From NCBI RefSeq assembly GCF_020103695.1, contig NZ_JAHXBF010000038.1, positions 41,152 to 105,151 of the forward strand: a DNA stretch of 64,000 nucleotides, given 5' to 3'. The stretch comes from Hyalangium versicolor (GTDB taxonomy: Bacteria; Myxococcota; Myxococcia; Myxococcales; Myxococcaceae). Below the pieces are notes generated by a model. It did no database searches. It saw nothing but the letters and a program-made list of their open reading frames with translations, and was not told the DNA's origin. The position numbers and the translations under genes were made by a program. Positions within the stretch are counted from its first letter, which is position 1, and each line of letters begins with the position of its first letter. This document shows, one piece after another, positions 25,601 to 34,338 of this stretch.

Positions 25601-27755
25601 CCACCTCCCAGGGTGGCTCCAGCTCGCACCGCAGCTCCCCATCCACTTCCGGGAAGCGGGTGCGCATCACGTCGTGACGCCGGACGATGTCGGTGAGGCT
25701 CGCATGCAGCGCCGTGAGGTCCAGGGCGCCCGCCAGCCGGAACACCGCTTGCGTGTGGTAGGCCCGCGCGTCCGGGTTGAGCTTGTGCATCAGCCACACC
25801 CGCTCCTGACCATACGAAGGTGCGATCGCGGCCTGTGTCGTGCTTCCCCTCGGGCCCAGGTCCACACCGCTCGGCCCTTCCTTCAGCCCGGCCGCGAGCT
25901 GGGCGACCGTGGGGGCCTGGAGCACCGCGCTCAGCTCCAACTGCGCTCCCATCACCCGACGCACCCGGGCCACGAGCTGGGTGGCGAACAGCGAATGCCC
26001 TCCCAGTTCGAACAGGTTGTCATGTCGCCCCACCTGCTCCATCCCCAGCAGCTCCGCCGCGATGGCCGCCAGGGCCTCCTCTCCGGGCGACTCCGGCCGC
26101 TGGTAGCCGATGCGCTCTGTCCTCTGTGGCCGAGGCAGCCGAGCCCGGTCCACCTTCCCGCTCGTGTTCAGCGGCCAGGCCTCCACGACCACCACCACAT
26201 CTGGCACCAGGTAGCCGGGCAGCCGGCGGCGCAACTCCTCGCGCACCGCTTCGCCCGACAGCACCGCTCCGGGGTTCGGCATCACGTAGCCCAGCAGGCG
26301 TTCCCCCGTGCCATCCATGAGCGCGACCGAATCCCGCACCCCTGGTAACGCGGCCAGCGCCGCTTCCACCTGGCCCAGCTCGATTCGCGCGCCGCGAATC
26401 TTCACCTGGTCGTCGCGCCGGCCGAGGAACTCCAGCGTTCCGTCCGGCAGCCTCCGGCCCACGTCTCCGCTGCGGTACAGGCGCCCTCCGGGTACCGGGC
26501 CGAAGGCATCTGGAATGAACCGCTCGGCGGTGAGGATGGGCCGTCCCAGGTATCCGCGCCCGACTCCTTCTCCGCCGATGCACAACTCGCCCGGAGTTCC
26601 GTCGGGAACCGCGCGCAGGTGCTCGTCGAGGATGACCACGTGGTAGTTGGAGATGGGACGCCCGATGGGCACGCGCTCCCCGTCCACGGCACCCACTGCC
26701 TGGAGCGTGCTGGCCACCGTCACCTCCGTCGGACCGTAGCCGTTGATGAAGCGGTGGTGCGCACCCCACTGCCGGGCTGTCTCCGGCAGGCACACGTCTC
26801 CCGTGCTCATCAGCATCTGGAGATCTGAGAAGCGGCCCGGTTGCAGCGTGCGGAGGACTGTCGCGGGCAACACCGCGTGGGTGATTCGCCGCGACACCAG
26901 CACGTGGGCCAGCGGCTCCCCGGAGATTGACGACGCATCAAGGGTCTCCAGCCGACCGCCATTGGGCAGCGCCATGAGGAGGTCGAACAGGGAGGCGTCA
27001 AAGGAAGGGTGGAAGAACTGAAGCACCCGCGTGTTCGGCCCCAGCTCGCCCAGGAAGTCCCGCTGGGCATGGAGAAGGTTGGCGACCCCGCGATGCTCGG
27101 TCATGACCAGCTTGGGCTCGCCCGTCGAGCCGGACGTACAGATGATGTACGCCAGGTCCTCCGGGGCGAGCGCCACGTCCTCGTTCACGGACATGCCGTC
27201 GCTGAGCGCTCCGCCGAGTTCAAGGTGGGGAACACCCGGCACCGCGCTGTCTGCTGACCCACCGACCACCAGCACCGCACCCACCCTGCGGATGATGTCC
27301 TCCCGCCACGCCGCGGGATGCGACGGCGCCAGCGGGAGATAGGCCGCTCCGACCCGCCAGACGGCGAGCGCGAGCTCCACGAAGGCGGGGCCCCGGTCCA
27401 GCACGAGTGTGACGACGTCACCGCGTCCGACACCCCGGGCCCGCAGAGTCGCGGCCAGGGTGCGGGTGCGCTCCCGCAGCCGCGCATAGGTCGTCTCCGA
27501 AGTCGCGTCCGAGAGCGCGATGCGGTCCGCATGCAGCTGGCACTGCTCATCGATGACGTCCACCACCGAGCGCCATGCTCCGTGGTCGACCCGGCTCTCC
27601 CGCACGTTTGCGGCCGCGCGCGCACCGTCCAGGGCCTCCAGCGGTGCGGACGGGGTGCGGCCATCGAGCGCCCAGGGGCTCTTCAGCCGGAGGCTGGACA
27701 GCAGGCGTTCGTATTCCGTTCCTGTCACCAGGGGGGAGGGAGGGGTGGGGGGCAC
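22614..27755 (-). CDS. Dimodular NRPS, A-PCP-C-A-PCP
   Basis: A 1713-residue protein with GTG start 27755, preceded by AGGAG. Module 1 has no C domain, so it is a loading module: A domain about 60-545 (A3 CTSGSTGEPK, A5 NGYGPTEV, A10 NTSGKVDRA), then PCP with Ser588 (ELGGHSLF). Module 2: C domain about 640-1080 with an intact HHVVHDG (776-782), A domain about 1140-1610 (STSGSTGRPK, VYGLTETT), PCP with Ser1661 (ALGMHSLQ). Pocket residues read by eye against GrsA: module 1 D-A-F-V-M-T-G-V-A-K, module 2 D-P-L-V-I-G-V-I-M-K. Both look hydrophobic; I do not assign substrates. No MbtH gene or TE is visible. Confidence 0.93.
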   Translation of the reverse strand: MPPTPPSPLVTGTEYERLLSSLRLKSPWALDGRTPSAPLEALDGARAAANVRESRVDHGAWRSVVDVIDEQCQLHADRIALSDATSETTYARLRERTRTLAATLRARGVGRGDVVTLVLDRGPAFVELALAVWRVGAAYLPLAPSHPAAWREDIIRRVGAVLVVGGSADSAVPGVPHLELGGALSDGMSVNEDVALAPEDLAYIICTSGSTGEPKLVMTEHRGVANLLHAQRDFLGELGPNTRVLQFFHPSFDASLFDLLMALPNGGRLETLDASSISGEPLAHVLVSRRITHAVLPATVLRTLQPGRFSDLQMLMSTGDVCLPETARQWGAHHRFINGYGPTEVTVASTLQAVGAVDGERVPIGRPISNYHVVILDEHLRAVPDGTPGELCIGGEGVGRGYLGRPILTAERFIPDAFGPVPGGRLYRSGDVGRRLPDGTLEFLGRRDDQVKIRGARIELGQVEAALAALPGVRDSVALMDGTGERLLGYVMPNPGAVLSGEAVREELRRRLPGYLVPDVVVVVEAWPLNTSGKVDRARLPRPQRTERIGYQRPESPGEEALAAIAAELLGMEQVGRHDNLFELGGHSLFATQLVARVRRVMGAQLELSAVLQAPTVAQLAAGLKEGPSGVDLGPRGSTTQAAIAPSYGQERVWLMHKLNPDARAYHTQAVFRLAGALDLTALHASLTDIVRRHDVMRTRFPEVDGELRCELEPPWEVEVPLQDFSGVGEHQLATRVGEAVRDVVQAPFSLAEGRPFRWRLLRLGAEEHVFVHVEHHVVHDGWSFNVFVRELINGYAEHVRHGRVRRPALAVQYYDYARWQREWVNTEAAKAQRRFWREALEGAETQLQLPRRAAPGTRRFRGVAPRMELDGELARRLQDLADRNNTSLFTTLLTAFFVLLHRYTGSQDLLVGSAVANRRWQQTEGLLGMFVNTVVLRGRLNGDPSFTEFLARVRQNALAVFDHQELPYELIFAESPARHQGGLNPLIQAMFNFHDTPVGTLDASPLDVTIVEGLSNGSAKFELSVVAVPLYAEPGYTSRLAGDVVSIPRSEATVRSSPRASLSGILLAWEFDSDLFEDFFITGMLSAYQELLRSITAAPDTRVSRLALMNDVDRRALVVAGPRRDSPARRLTDFVLEWAERTPDAIAVASGPVPMSYRVLTQQAERLARHLRGMALGREDVVAVCAPHTAELVVAQLGVLLTGAAFLPLDPSHPPSHLRRVVQDAGARTVVTTAALAGRVPGFPLVVLDDVPDAPGVTLPQGSPSDLAYVISTSGSTGRPKAVQVEHRSAVALLHGTETLDLGPGQTMLALMPASFDPSVLEVWGALVNGAAIHFLPPGWDVRGLARCLIDHRITHVVIPPAVLAPLVAEYPEAFDALERAIIGGDVFPPEAFRALRRRGFTKAVNVYGLTETTIMASGQRLADWDDAGAASVPIGRALANVHLAVLDAFSQPVPPGAIGELCIGGPGIARGYVGMPELTAERFVEDPFSSLPGARMYRSGDMGRWRPGGVLEFLGRRDEQAKVRGFLVELAEVRAGLSSHPGVTDTLAVIDRTGGEPRVVGYVIAEPGAELSGPAVREDLLRRLPAHLVPSEVVVLDAWPLNPHGKIDRARLPTSGRRTEALTAPRTELEVRIASVVAELLDQPQVGVHESLFALGMHSLQAMRLASRLSRMVGREVGLATLLAGPTIAQLAEVLTVLPAAPATIRRLPRA

Positions 27756-27990
27756 GGCGGATCTCCTGTGAAGCGATGGCTATCAACTCCGCCCCTGGGA
27801 GCAGTCATCACCCAGGAGCGCGGAGCGCCATAGCACGCAGGAAATGGATCGGCCCTCGATTCTGATGGGGGGCCAGGTGTGCCTCCGCGGTGGACGCTGC
27901 GTGGACCGAACGGGCGGCATGGGAAGCGCCCGGAACGCGCTGCTGCGGAGCCGCGAGGACTTCGGCGAGCGACTTGTTCATCCCCGGGCC

Positions 27991-28491
27991 CTACGCGGCG
28001 GGCCCGACGAGCGTGAACGGATCGGGGACGACGACGCGGATCGCCGCGCCGAGCTTGGGCTCGAGCCGCGACCGCTCGGAGTCCTCGATCACCTGCAAGT
28101 CGCGTTGCAGCAGATGATAGAGCCGAATGAAGCGGAACGGAGTCGTACCATTGAAATTCATGCCACTGCGGCGGCGGCTCATCGAGTCTGCTTCGAGCCA
28201 CATGGGACGGAAGAACGACATCTCGGTCACCAGCTCGACGCACTTCTCCTCTTCGCGTCGGGGGTACAGCGCGGCGAGCAGGAGCAGCATCGCCAGTGGA
28301 TCGTCGCTCGCCAGCCAGGCGGCCGTGACCGTCGCGCGATCGAAGCCGAGATCCTGCGGCGATCCCCAGCCGGGGATGCGGCGGCCGGACACCTCAGCCA
28401 TCAGGTCGGTGAGCGTGCGTTGTGTCGTCACGCGACGATGATACAGCACGGCCGGGCACGGCTTCTCCACCGGAACGAAAGTGTCCGGCAT
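27991..28491 (-). CDS. Hypothetical protein
   Basis: A 166-residue protein from ATG 28491, with GAGGAG directly upstream. It is soluble and acidic-basic mixed, with a leucine-rich helix (PLAMLLLLAALYPRREE) and a middle segment FRFIRLYHLLQRDLQVIED. No family is recognised. It lies 235 bp upstream of the NRPS in the same direction, and a role in that cluster cannot be shown. Confidence 0.55.
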   Translation of the reverse strand: MPDTFVPVEKPCPAVLYHRRVTTQRTLTDLMAEVSGRRIPGWGSPQDLGFDRATVTAAWLASDDPLAMLLLLAALYPRREEEKCVELVTEMSFFRPMWLEADSMSRRRSGMNFNGTTPFRFIRLYHLLQRDLQVIEDSERSRLEPKLGAAIRVVVPDPFTLVGPAA

Positions 28492-28603
28492 TGCCTCCTC
28501 GAGGTGGGTCAGGCGCTCGTCCGAGCTCGACAGCCCAGGGCGATCTGCATTGCTTGCGCCTGATCCAAAAGCTGTCGCGGTATGAACGCTCAGGTGTCAC
28601 CAC

Positions 28604-31162
28604 TCATGGCTGTGGCTGCACGAAGTTCATCAACGTCAACGGCGTCAGCCGATTGGTGGTCGTCCCATCCCCGAGCTGGCCAGCAAGGTTGTAACCCCAG
28701 ATCCACAGGGTGCCGTCCCGCTTCACCGCGGCTGTGTGGTAGAAGCCCGAGGCCACGGCGGTGATGGGGGCGATTCCGGGCACCTGCACCGGCACCAGCC
28801 GGCTGGTGGTCGTCCCATCCCCGAGCTGGCCCGCAAAGTTGTGCCCCCAGGTCCAAACAGTGCCGTCCAGCTTCACCGCGACGGTGGAGGCACCCCTGGA
28901 GGCGATGCCGCTGACACCGTTGAGCGCGTTGACTGCCCCTGGCGTGGAGCGGACGCTGGTGGTCCCAACTCCCAGTTGGCCTTCGCCGTTATAGCCCCAG
29001 CTCCAGACATCGCCCCCCTGGCGCAGGGCCACGGTGTGGTAGCCGCCCGCGGCAATGTCGACGACATCCGAGAGGGGAGACACCTGCACGGGGCTCAGCC
29101 GCTGGACGGTCGTCCCATCCCCCATCTGGTTGTTCGTGTTATCGCCCCACGCCCACACGGTGCCGTTCGCCTTCAACGCCACGGAGTGCCGGACACCCGC
29201 GCTCACGGCGATGACGCTGTCCAGCTCCGCCACCTGGACGGGAGTGAGCTTGCTGGTTTTGGTCCCATCCCCGAGCTGGCCATAGCCGTTGGAGCCCCAC
29301 ACCCACACGGTACCGTCCGCCTTCAACGCCAGCACGTGGGAGCTGCTGGTGCTCAGGGCGATGACGTCACTGAGGCCCAACACCTGCACGGGCCTCGTCC
29401 GCTGAAGGGTGGTCCCATCTCCGAGCTGGCCATAGAAGTTGTCGCCCCATCCCCACACGGTGCCGTCCGCCTTCAACACCAGGGTATGGTAGGTGCCCGT
29501 GCTGATGTCGGTGACGCCGTCGATGTTCGACACCGGTGCACCGGGCACGAGGCGACGCACGGTTGACCCGTCGCCGAGCTCGCCATGGGCGTTGGCTCCC
29601 CATGCGTAGACCTTGCCATCCTGGGTCAGGACCACCGTGTGCTCCATGCCGGCGCTCACCCGCTTGATGGGGGAGGGCACGACTGGGACGGGCGCCATGC
29701 GCACGGTGGCGGTGCTGTCACCGAGCTGGCCGGAGGAGTTGGCTCCCCAGGCATACACGGTGCCATTCGTCTTCATCGCCACCGTGTAGTCGCTCCCCGC
29801 GTCGAGTCCCAGGACGTCCGTGAGGCCACTCACCTGTACGGGTGTGAGACTTCTGGCGGTCGTCCCGTTGCCAAGTTGACCGAGGGCGTTGTCGCCCCAG
29901 CTCCAGACGGTGCCGTCCTGCTTCAGCGCCGCGGAGTGCATGTATCCCGCGGCGAGGCGGGTGACGCCGCTGAGCCCCAATATCTGCACAGGGTACGCGC
30001 GAAGTGTCGTCGTCCCATCGCCGAGCTGGCCATTGGCGTTGTAGCCCCACGCCCACACGGTGCCGCTCTTCTCCAGCGCCAGCGTGTGGTACAGGCCCGC
30101 CGTCACGGAGGCGGCGTTGAACAGGCCCGTCACCCTCATGGGTGTCGGCTGAGGGTTGGTCGTCCCATCTCCCAGTTGGCTGAAGCCGTTGTAGCCCCAG
30201 ACATACACGGTATTGTCCTTCCTCCAGGCCACCGAGTGGAATGCTCCCACTGAGATGGAGCCCATGCCACTCAGGCTCGAAGCCTGCACTGGCGCATTGC
30301 GCTGGGTTGTCGTCCCATCGCCGAGCTGGCCATAGAAGTTGTATCCCCACGCCCACACGGTGCCGTCCGCCTTGAGCGCCAGCGTGTGGTAGGCGCCCGC
30401 GGACACGGCGACGACGTCGCTGAGGCCCTCGACCTGGACGGGCAGGACCCGCATGGCGGTCGTCCCATCTCCCAGCTCACCGTAGCTGTTATAGCCCCAC
30501 GTCCACACGGTGCCGTCATCCTTCAGCGCCACCGAGTGGTAGAAGCCCGCGGACACGGCAATGACGTTGCTCAGTCCTCTCACCACCTGGGGGGTGTTGC
30601 GAGGGGCTCGATTTCCACTCCCCAACTGACCGTAGCTGTTGGAACCCCACGTCAGCACGGTGCCGTCTGCCTTCACCTCCACCGTGTGATTGCTGCCCGC
30701 CGACACCCCGGGGCAGGGTTGCGGGACGTTCTGGAACAACACCTTGGAGACGGTGAAGCACGTGGTGCGGTTGCCATTGCTGTCAACCACCATGGGGTAG
30801 GCAATCACTTCCACGGAGTGCACGCCACAGCTCACGTCCAACTGGCTGTAGGACCACTCACCCTGGACCCCCAGGCGCTCATCCGCCGTGGCGAGGGTTC
30901 CATCCACCCGGTACTCCAGCCGAACCCCGGCTGCGAGGCCATTCACCTCGTAAGTGCCGCCGCCCGCAAGCTCTCCTTCGAACGAACTGATCCCGTCCAG
31001 CGTCAGCGCGCTCACGCCCAGCCCCGAGCACAGCGCTTGCTCCTGGGTGTTCAGGGCTGGCTCGGCACCTGGTCCTTTCTCCTCGGTGGGCGCCCCACAG
31101 GCCATCCAGATTACCCCGCCCAACAAGGCCCACAGGTGCATGCCCCTTACGTCCTGCTTCAT
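28604..31162 (-). CDS. RCC1-repeat lipoprotein with fourteen blades
   Basis: An 852-residue protein from ATG 31162, with GGAGG 8 nt upstream. The start (ALLGGVIWMACGAP) carries a lipobox. Residues about 45-145 form an Ig-like region with a cysteine pair. The rest is built from 14 RCC1 repeats of about 50 residues, each with GTVWAWGYNxxGQLGDGTT and ALKxDGTV. Fourteen blades would make two complete seven-bladed propellers. Such proteins are typical of myxobacteria and are thought to be surface or secreted binding proteins. No enzymatic domain is seen. Confidence 0.88.
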   Translation of the reverse strand: MKQDVRGMHLWALLGGVIWMACGAPTEEKGPGAEPALNTQEQALCSGLGVSALTLDGISSFEGELAGGGTYEVNGLAAGVRLEYRVDGTLATADERLGVQGEWSYSQLDVSCGVHSVEVIAYPMVVDSNGNRTTCFTVSKVLFQNVPQPCPGVSAGSNHTVEVKADGTVLTWGSNSYGQLGSGNRAPRNTPQVVRGLSNVIAVSAGFYHSVALKDDGTVWTWGYNSYGELGDGTTAMRVLPVQVEGLSDVVAVSAGAYHTLALKADGTVWAWGYNFYGQLGDGTTTQRNAPVQASSLSGMGSISVGAFHSVAWRKDNTVYVWGYNGFSQLGDGTTNPQPTPMRVTGLFNAASVTAGLYHTLALEKSGTVWAWGYNANGQLGDGTTTLRAYPVQILGLSGVTRLAAGYMHSAALKQDGTVWSWGDNALGQLGNGTTARSLTPVQVSGLTDVLGLDAGSDYTVAMKTNGTVYAWGANSSGQLGDSTATVRMAPVPVVPSPIKRVSAGMEHTVVLTQDGKVYAWGANAHGELGDGSTVRRLVPGAPVSNIDGVTDISTGTYHTLVLKADGTVWGWGDNFYGQLGDGTTLQRTRPVQVLGLSDVIALSTSSSHVLALKADGTVWVWGSNGYGQLGDGTKTSKLTPVQVAELDSVIAVSAGVRHSVALKANGTVWAWGDNTNNQMGDGTTVQRLSPVQVSPLSDVVDIAAGGYHTVALRQGGDVWSWGYNGEGQLGVGTTSVRSTPGAVNALNGVSGIASRGASTVAVKLDGTVWTWGHNFAGQLGDGTTTSRLVPVQVPGIAPITAVASGFYHTAAVKRDGTLWIWGYNLAGQLGDGTTTNRLTPLTLMNFVQPQP

Positions 31163-31431
31163 GATCGATTCCTCCGGCGCATGGGCTCTCCACCCGGCCA
31201 GCGCTTGCGTGCGTGGTGGGGCCCTGCATGCGACAAGCCAGCGGGACGTGGACTGCTCGGCTTTCCAATGAGTTCAACGATTCATGGGGTTTGGGAATGA
31301 GCTTGGGGCGCGAGGGGCCGCCTACCCGCCGTGACCCTGGTAACGCGTGTGTCCAGGCATGGGCGCCCCCTGAACACTGCTGTTGCCAGCAACAGGTCTG
31401 CCACTCCGGGCCCGCCGCATAGGGCCCGGGA

Positions 31432-32502
31432 TCACGGCCCAGGCACGAAGCCGAGCAGCGTCTTCGGGAACTTGTCGGTCACCATCAGGAAGCCCCGGTC
31501 ATCCAGCCGCACCAGCCCCTCCCAGTTCCGGCCTGTTCCCTCGATGAGCTGAAGCTGCAGGGGAGGGCGACCGGTGAGCACGATGCCGTCCGCCTTCACC
31601 TGCAGCTCGATGAGGCGCTCCACCTCGGGTTTCCGGGCATGGGTCGGTCCGGTGCCGTACCGGGCCATGAAGGGATCCGGCGCCGGCTTGAAGTGCTTCT
31701 GGGAGCCGGGGTAGTTGTAGTTGATCACCCAGAACCGGCCCTCCTCATCCATCGACGTCGCGTCGGTGATGCGGTATTCGATCGGTGGGAGCGGCAGCTT
31801 TCGGGAGGGCGTCAACGCGCGATCGAAGCTCTCGGCGGCCGCTCCCGGATTCACGAGGGCTCCGTTGGCCTCGTACAAGGCCAGCACTCGATCCTCTCCG
31901 ACCACCAGCGTCTCGAAGCCCGCGTTCGACACATCGACCGGGAGGGGGATCGACGCCATCGGCGAGGCCTCGAGCTTCAGCCCGCTCAGATCCGGCGCGA
32001 TACGGCCGGTGACGATGATGCCCGTCCCCGTGCTCCCCGAAACAGTCTCCACCGTCAGGTACGCCTGGTCCCCGGCAAACTCGATGGCCTCGTACCCTTC
32101 GAAGCCCTGGATGCGCTTCTCATGGCCGGCGCCATCGAACGGGATGCAGCGGGGCTCGAGCGCCCCTGACGCTGTGTGGTCGAGCCGCGCCAGGATGTCA
32201 GCCTTCGAGACGGTGTAGAGGCAGGAGACACCGCCACCCTGCCAGTCGGGATACTGCGGCAGCATGATGAGGTGATCTCCGTACCACGCGAGGCCGGAGA
32301 GCTCGGCGGCATCACTTTGGAGCGGGCCGCCCAGTGGCAGGAGCGTGACCGCCGTCTCCGGCGCTGTCCCCTGCAGCTCTCGAGGCACCTCGGCCAGCGC
32401 AACCGGCCGGGAACAGCTCGAGGTACACCCGGCCAGCCCCAGCACCACCAGCAGGGCCCCCTCCATCCACCGCACCGCGCTTCTCTCTCTCCTATCGCTC
32501 AC
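31432..32502 (-). CDS. Lipoprotein with a phytase-like (esterase-like) beta-propeller
   Basis: A 356-residue protein with GTG start 32502, overlapping the upstream peptidase stop (GTGA). A lipobox (VVLGLAGCTSS) follows a short basic N-terminus. The body contains ELSGLAWYGDHLIMLPQ, GYEAIEFAGDQAYLTVE, DATSMDEEGRFWVINYNYPG and NWEGLVRLDDRGFLMVTDKF, the repeated strand pattern of the esterase-like-activity-of-phytase family. The catalytic role of that family is poorly established. It is probably an envelope protein expressed with the peptidase. Confidence 0.7.
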   Translation of the reverse strand: MSDRRERSAVRWMEGALLVVLGLAGCTSSCSRPVALAEVPRELQGTAPETAVTLLPLGGPLQSDAAELSGLAWYGDHLIMLPQYPDWQGGGVSCLYTVSKADILARLDHTASGALEPRCIPFDGAGHEKRIQGFEGYEAIEFAGDQAYLTVETVSGSTGTGIIVTGRIAPDLSGLKLEASPMASIPLPVDVSNAGFETLVVGEDRVLALYEANGALVNPGAAAESFDRALTPSRKLPLPPIEYRITDATSMDEEGRFWVINYNYPGSQKHFKPAPDPFMARYGTGPTHARKPEVERLIELQVKADGIVLTGRPPLQLQLIEGTGRNWEGLVRLDDRGFLMVTDKFPKTLLGFVPGP

Positions 32503-34175
32503 TGTTCCTCCCCGGCGCCGAACAGCAACTCGAGAGCCCTGAGGTAGGCGAGATAGGCGGGAGCGAGCGAGGACACGTCGATGGCCTCATCCGGCGCGTG
32601 GATGTTCCGGTAGCGCACCCCGAAGCCACACGTGGCGGGGATGCCGTGCGTGGCGAGCAGGTTGCCCGTGTTCGACGGACCCGCGACCTCACACGGGAGC
32701 GATGAGCCTCGGATCTCCTGGGCGGCCTGCTGGAGGGCTCGGGCGAGTGGGGACTGCGCGGGCAGGACGTACGCGGGCCAGCTCGGGAGCACCTCGAACT
32801 CCGTGGGTCGCGACGCGGGTCGTGCCTCCTCCACCTTTCGCACCGCCTCGCGCACGAGCGCTTCGGCGGCGGAGGCATCGAAGAGGGGCGTCAGCCGCAC
32901 GTCTACCTCCACCGTGGCGCTGTCCGGCACGAGCGCGAAGTCTCCGCCACCCCTCACTCCAGTCACCGTGAGCTTGGGCGGCAGCGGGAAGTCTTCTCGC
33001 ATCCGCTGCGGGAGGGGCGCCTCCTCCAACTCACGCACCAGCAGGGCGGCCTTGCCCAGCGCGTTGACCGCCTTGCGGCGCCCGGCACCGGAGTGCCCTC
33101 CCTCTCCATGGACGCGCAGGCGGACGCGCCAGAAGCCTCGGCTGCCGATCATGATGCGCTCATCTCCCGGGTAGCCGATGAAGACGCCAGCCACTGCCTC
33201 TGGCTTGCGCGCCAACCACGCCTGCATGCCTCCGAGGCGTCCTGTGTGCTCATCCGCGTCGAAGAGCAGTTCCACGGAGCCCCGGTCGCCCAGCCTCCGG
33301 CGATGGAGCGTCGCGGCGATGTGGCAGAAGAGGGCGACAGCGCTCTTGCTGTCCGCGCTCCCCCGTCCGTGCAGCCACCCGTCCTCGAGCAGCCCCGAGG
33401 TGGGCGGGTGGGTCCAGCGGGTCTCGTCTCCATAGGACGCCGTGTCCAGCGTCGCGTTGAGCACGAAGCAGGGGCTGCCGTGCCCCACGCGCGCGTGCAG
33501 GGCGACGGGCTGTCCGCGCTCGTCGGTCAGCACCTCGCTGGAGAGGCCCTGCCCGTCGAGCCAGGCCCGGACCAAGGTGATGACGGGACCGTAGGAATCG
33601 AGCCCCCCGCGGCTGGGGGTGCGCACCAACTCCTGGAGCAGTCGGAGGATCGACTCGACCGGAGCTGTGCTCTGGGCGTCCAGGACCTGCGGGCCGGTCC
33701 CCGGGTGGAGCCGGTAGCTTCGGGCGATGGCTCGGTTGCGCTCCACCTCGTCGACGGACATGTCCTGCCTCAGACCGGACAACGGGATGTCCAGGTTCTG
33801 CAAGGCGATCAGCGCCTGGTAGAGGAGGTTGGGATCACGCTCCAGGTGGTGCTCGAGCACCTCGTCGAAGAGCGGCTTGAACTCAGGAGCCCTGAGCTTT
33901 CCCAGCGCCCACACCGCCAGCCCCGCGGACGGATGCTCGATCCATCGACGGACGAAGCGCGTCAGCGCGTCGCGCAGCTTCCGGTCTCCTTCCTTGGAGG
34001 TCTCCTGGGCGATGACCTCGGGAGGCCACCCCATCGAGCGCGCGAACTCCTCTGGATCCTGCGTGGACGACAGGACCGCCTTCTCGAAGAGGAACGCCGC
34101 GTTGAGGATCCCCTCCTGCGCGCTCTCGGGGGGATCGTTCTCCAGCGCTTCCGATAGCTGGTCGTAGAGGCTCAT
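32499..34175 (-). CDS. M20-family metallopeptidase-like protein, first metal ligand missing
   Basis: The best start is ATG 34175: GGGAGG lies 9 nt before it but abuts the other candidate, ATG 34184. The N-terminal 165 residues are helical and unassigned. An M20 dipeptidase/deacetylase domain follows (GRGSADSKSAVA with the bridging Asp at about 275, a dimerisation lid, and FGVRYRNIHAPDE with the C-terminal His). The usual GHxDxV motif reads NATLDT, so the first metal-binding His is Thr, and the usual EE pair reads DEH. Either the metal site is rearranged or the protein is not catalytic. Coupled by overlap to the phytase-like lipoprotein gene. Confidence 0.8.
   Translation of the reverse strand: MSLYDQLSEALENDPPESAQEGILNAAFLFEKAVLSSTQDPEEFARSMGWPPEVIAQETSKEGDRKLRDALTRFVRRWIEHPSAGLAVWALGKLRAPEFKPLFDEVLEHHLERDPNLLYQALIALQNLDIPLSGLRQDMSVDEVERNRAIARSYRLHPGTGPQVLDAQSTAPVESILRLLQELVRTPSRGGLDSYGPVITLVRAWLDGQGLSSEVLTDERGQPVALHARVGHGSPCFVLNATLDTASYGDETRWTHPPTSGLLEDGWLHGRGSADSKSAVALFCHIAATLHRRRLGDRGSVELLFDADEHTGRLGGMQAWLARKPEAVAGVFIGYPGDERIMIGSRGFWRVRLRVHGEGGHSGAGRRKAVNALGKAALLVRELEEAPLPQRMREDFPLPPKLTVTGVRGGGDFALVPDSATVEVDVRLTPLFDASAAEALVREAVRKVEEARPASRPTEFEVLPSWPAYVLPAQSPLARALQQAAQEIRGSSLPCEVAGPSNTGNLLATHGIPATCGFGVRYRNIHAPDEAIDVSSLAPAYLAYLRALELLFGAGEEQ
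32521..32561. repeat. 41-bp exact repeat, copy 1 (inside the M20 gene end)
   Basis: AACAGCAACTCGAGAGCCCT and the next 21 bases recur exactly at 53943-53983, 21 kb away in the same orientation. Here the sequence encodes the AYLAYLRALELLF end of the M20 protein. Confidence 0.85.
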
Positions 34176-34338
34176 CCCGCTCATCCTCCCATACCCAGCC
34201 TCCCCGCGGGCCGGGTCTTCATGAAGTCAGTTCGAGGTGGTGCCTCGCCAGTGGGGCGACGGTGAATGCCGCATGACGGATCGCGCCGCGCGGCGCTATA
34301 CCGTGCCGTGTCCAGCTTCCTCGCCCGGTGCTTCCGCC

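Noticed and set aside
23424..26348. Forward 974-residue frame
   Set aside because: Antisense shadow of the NRPS gene, whose domain motifs are unambiguous on the reverse strand.
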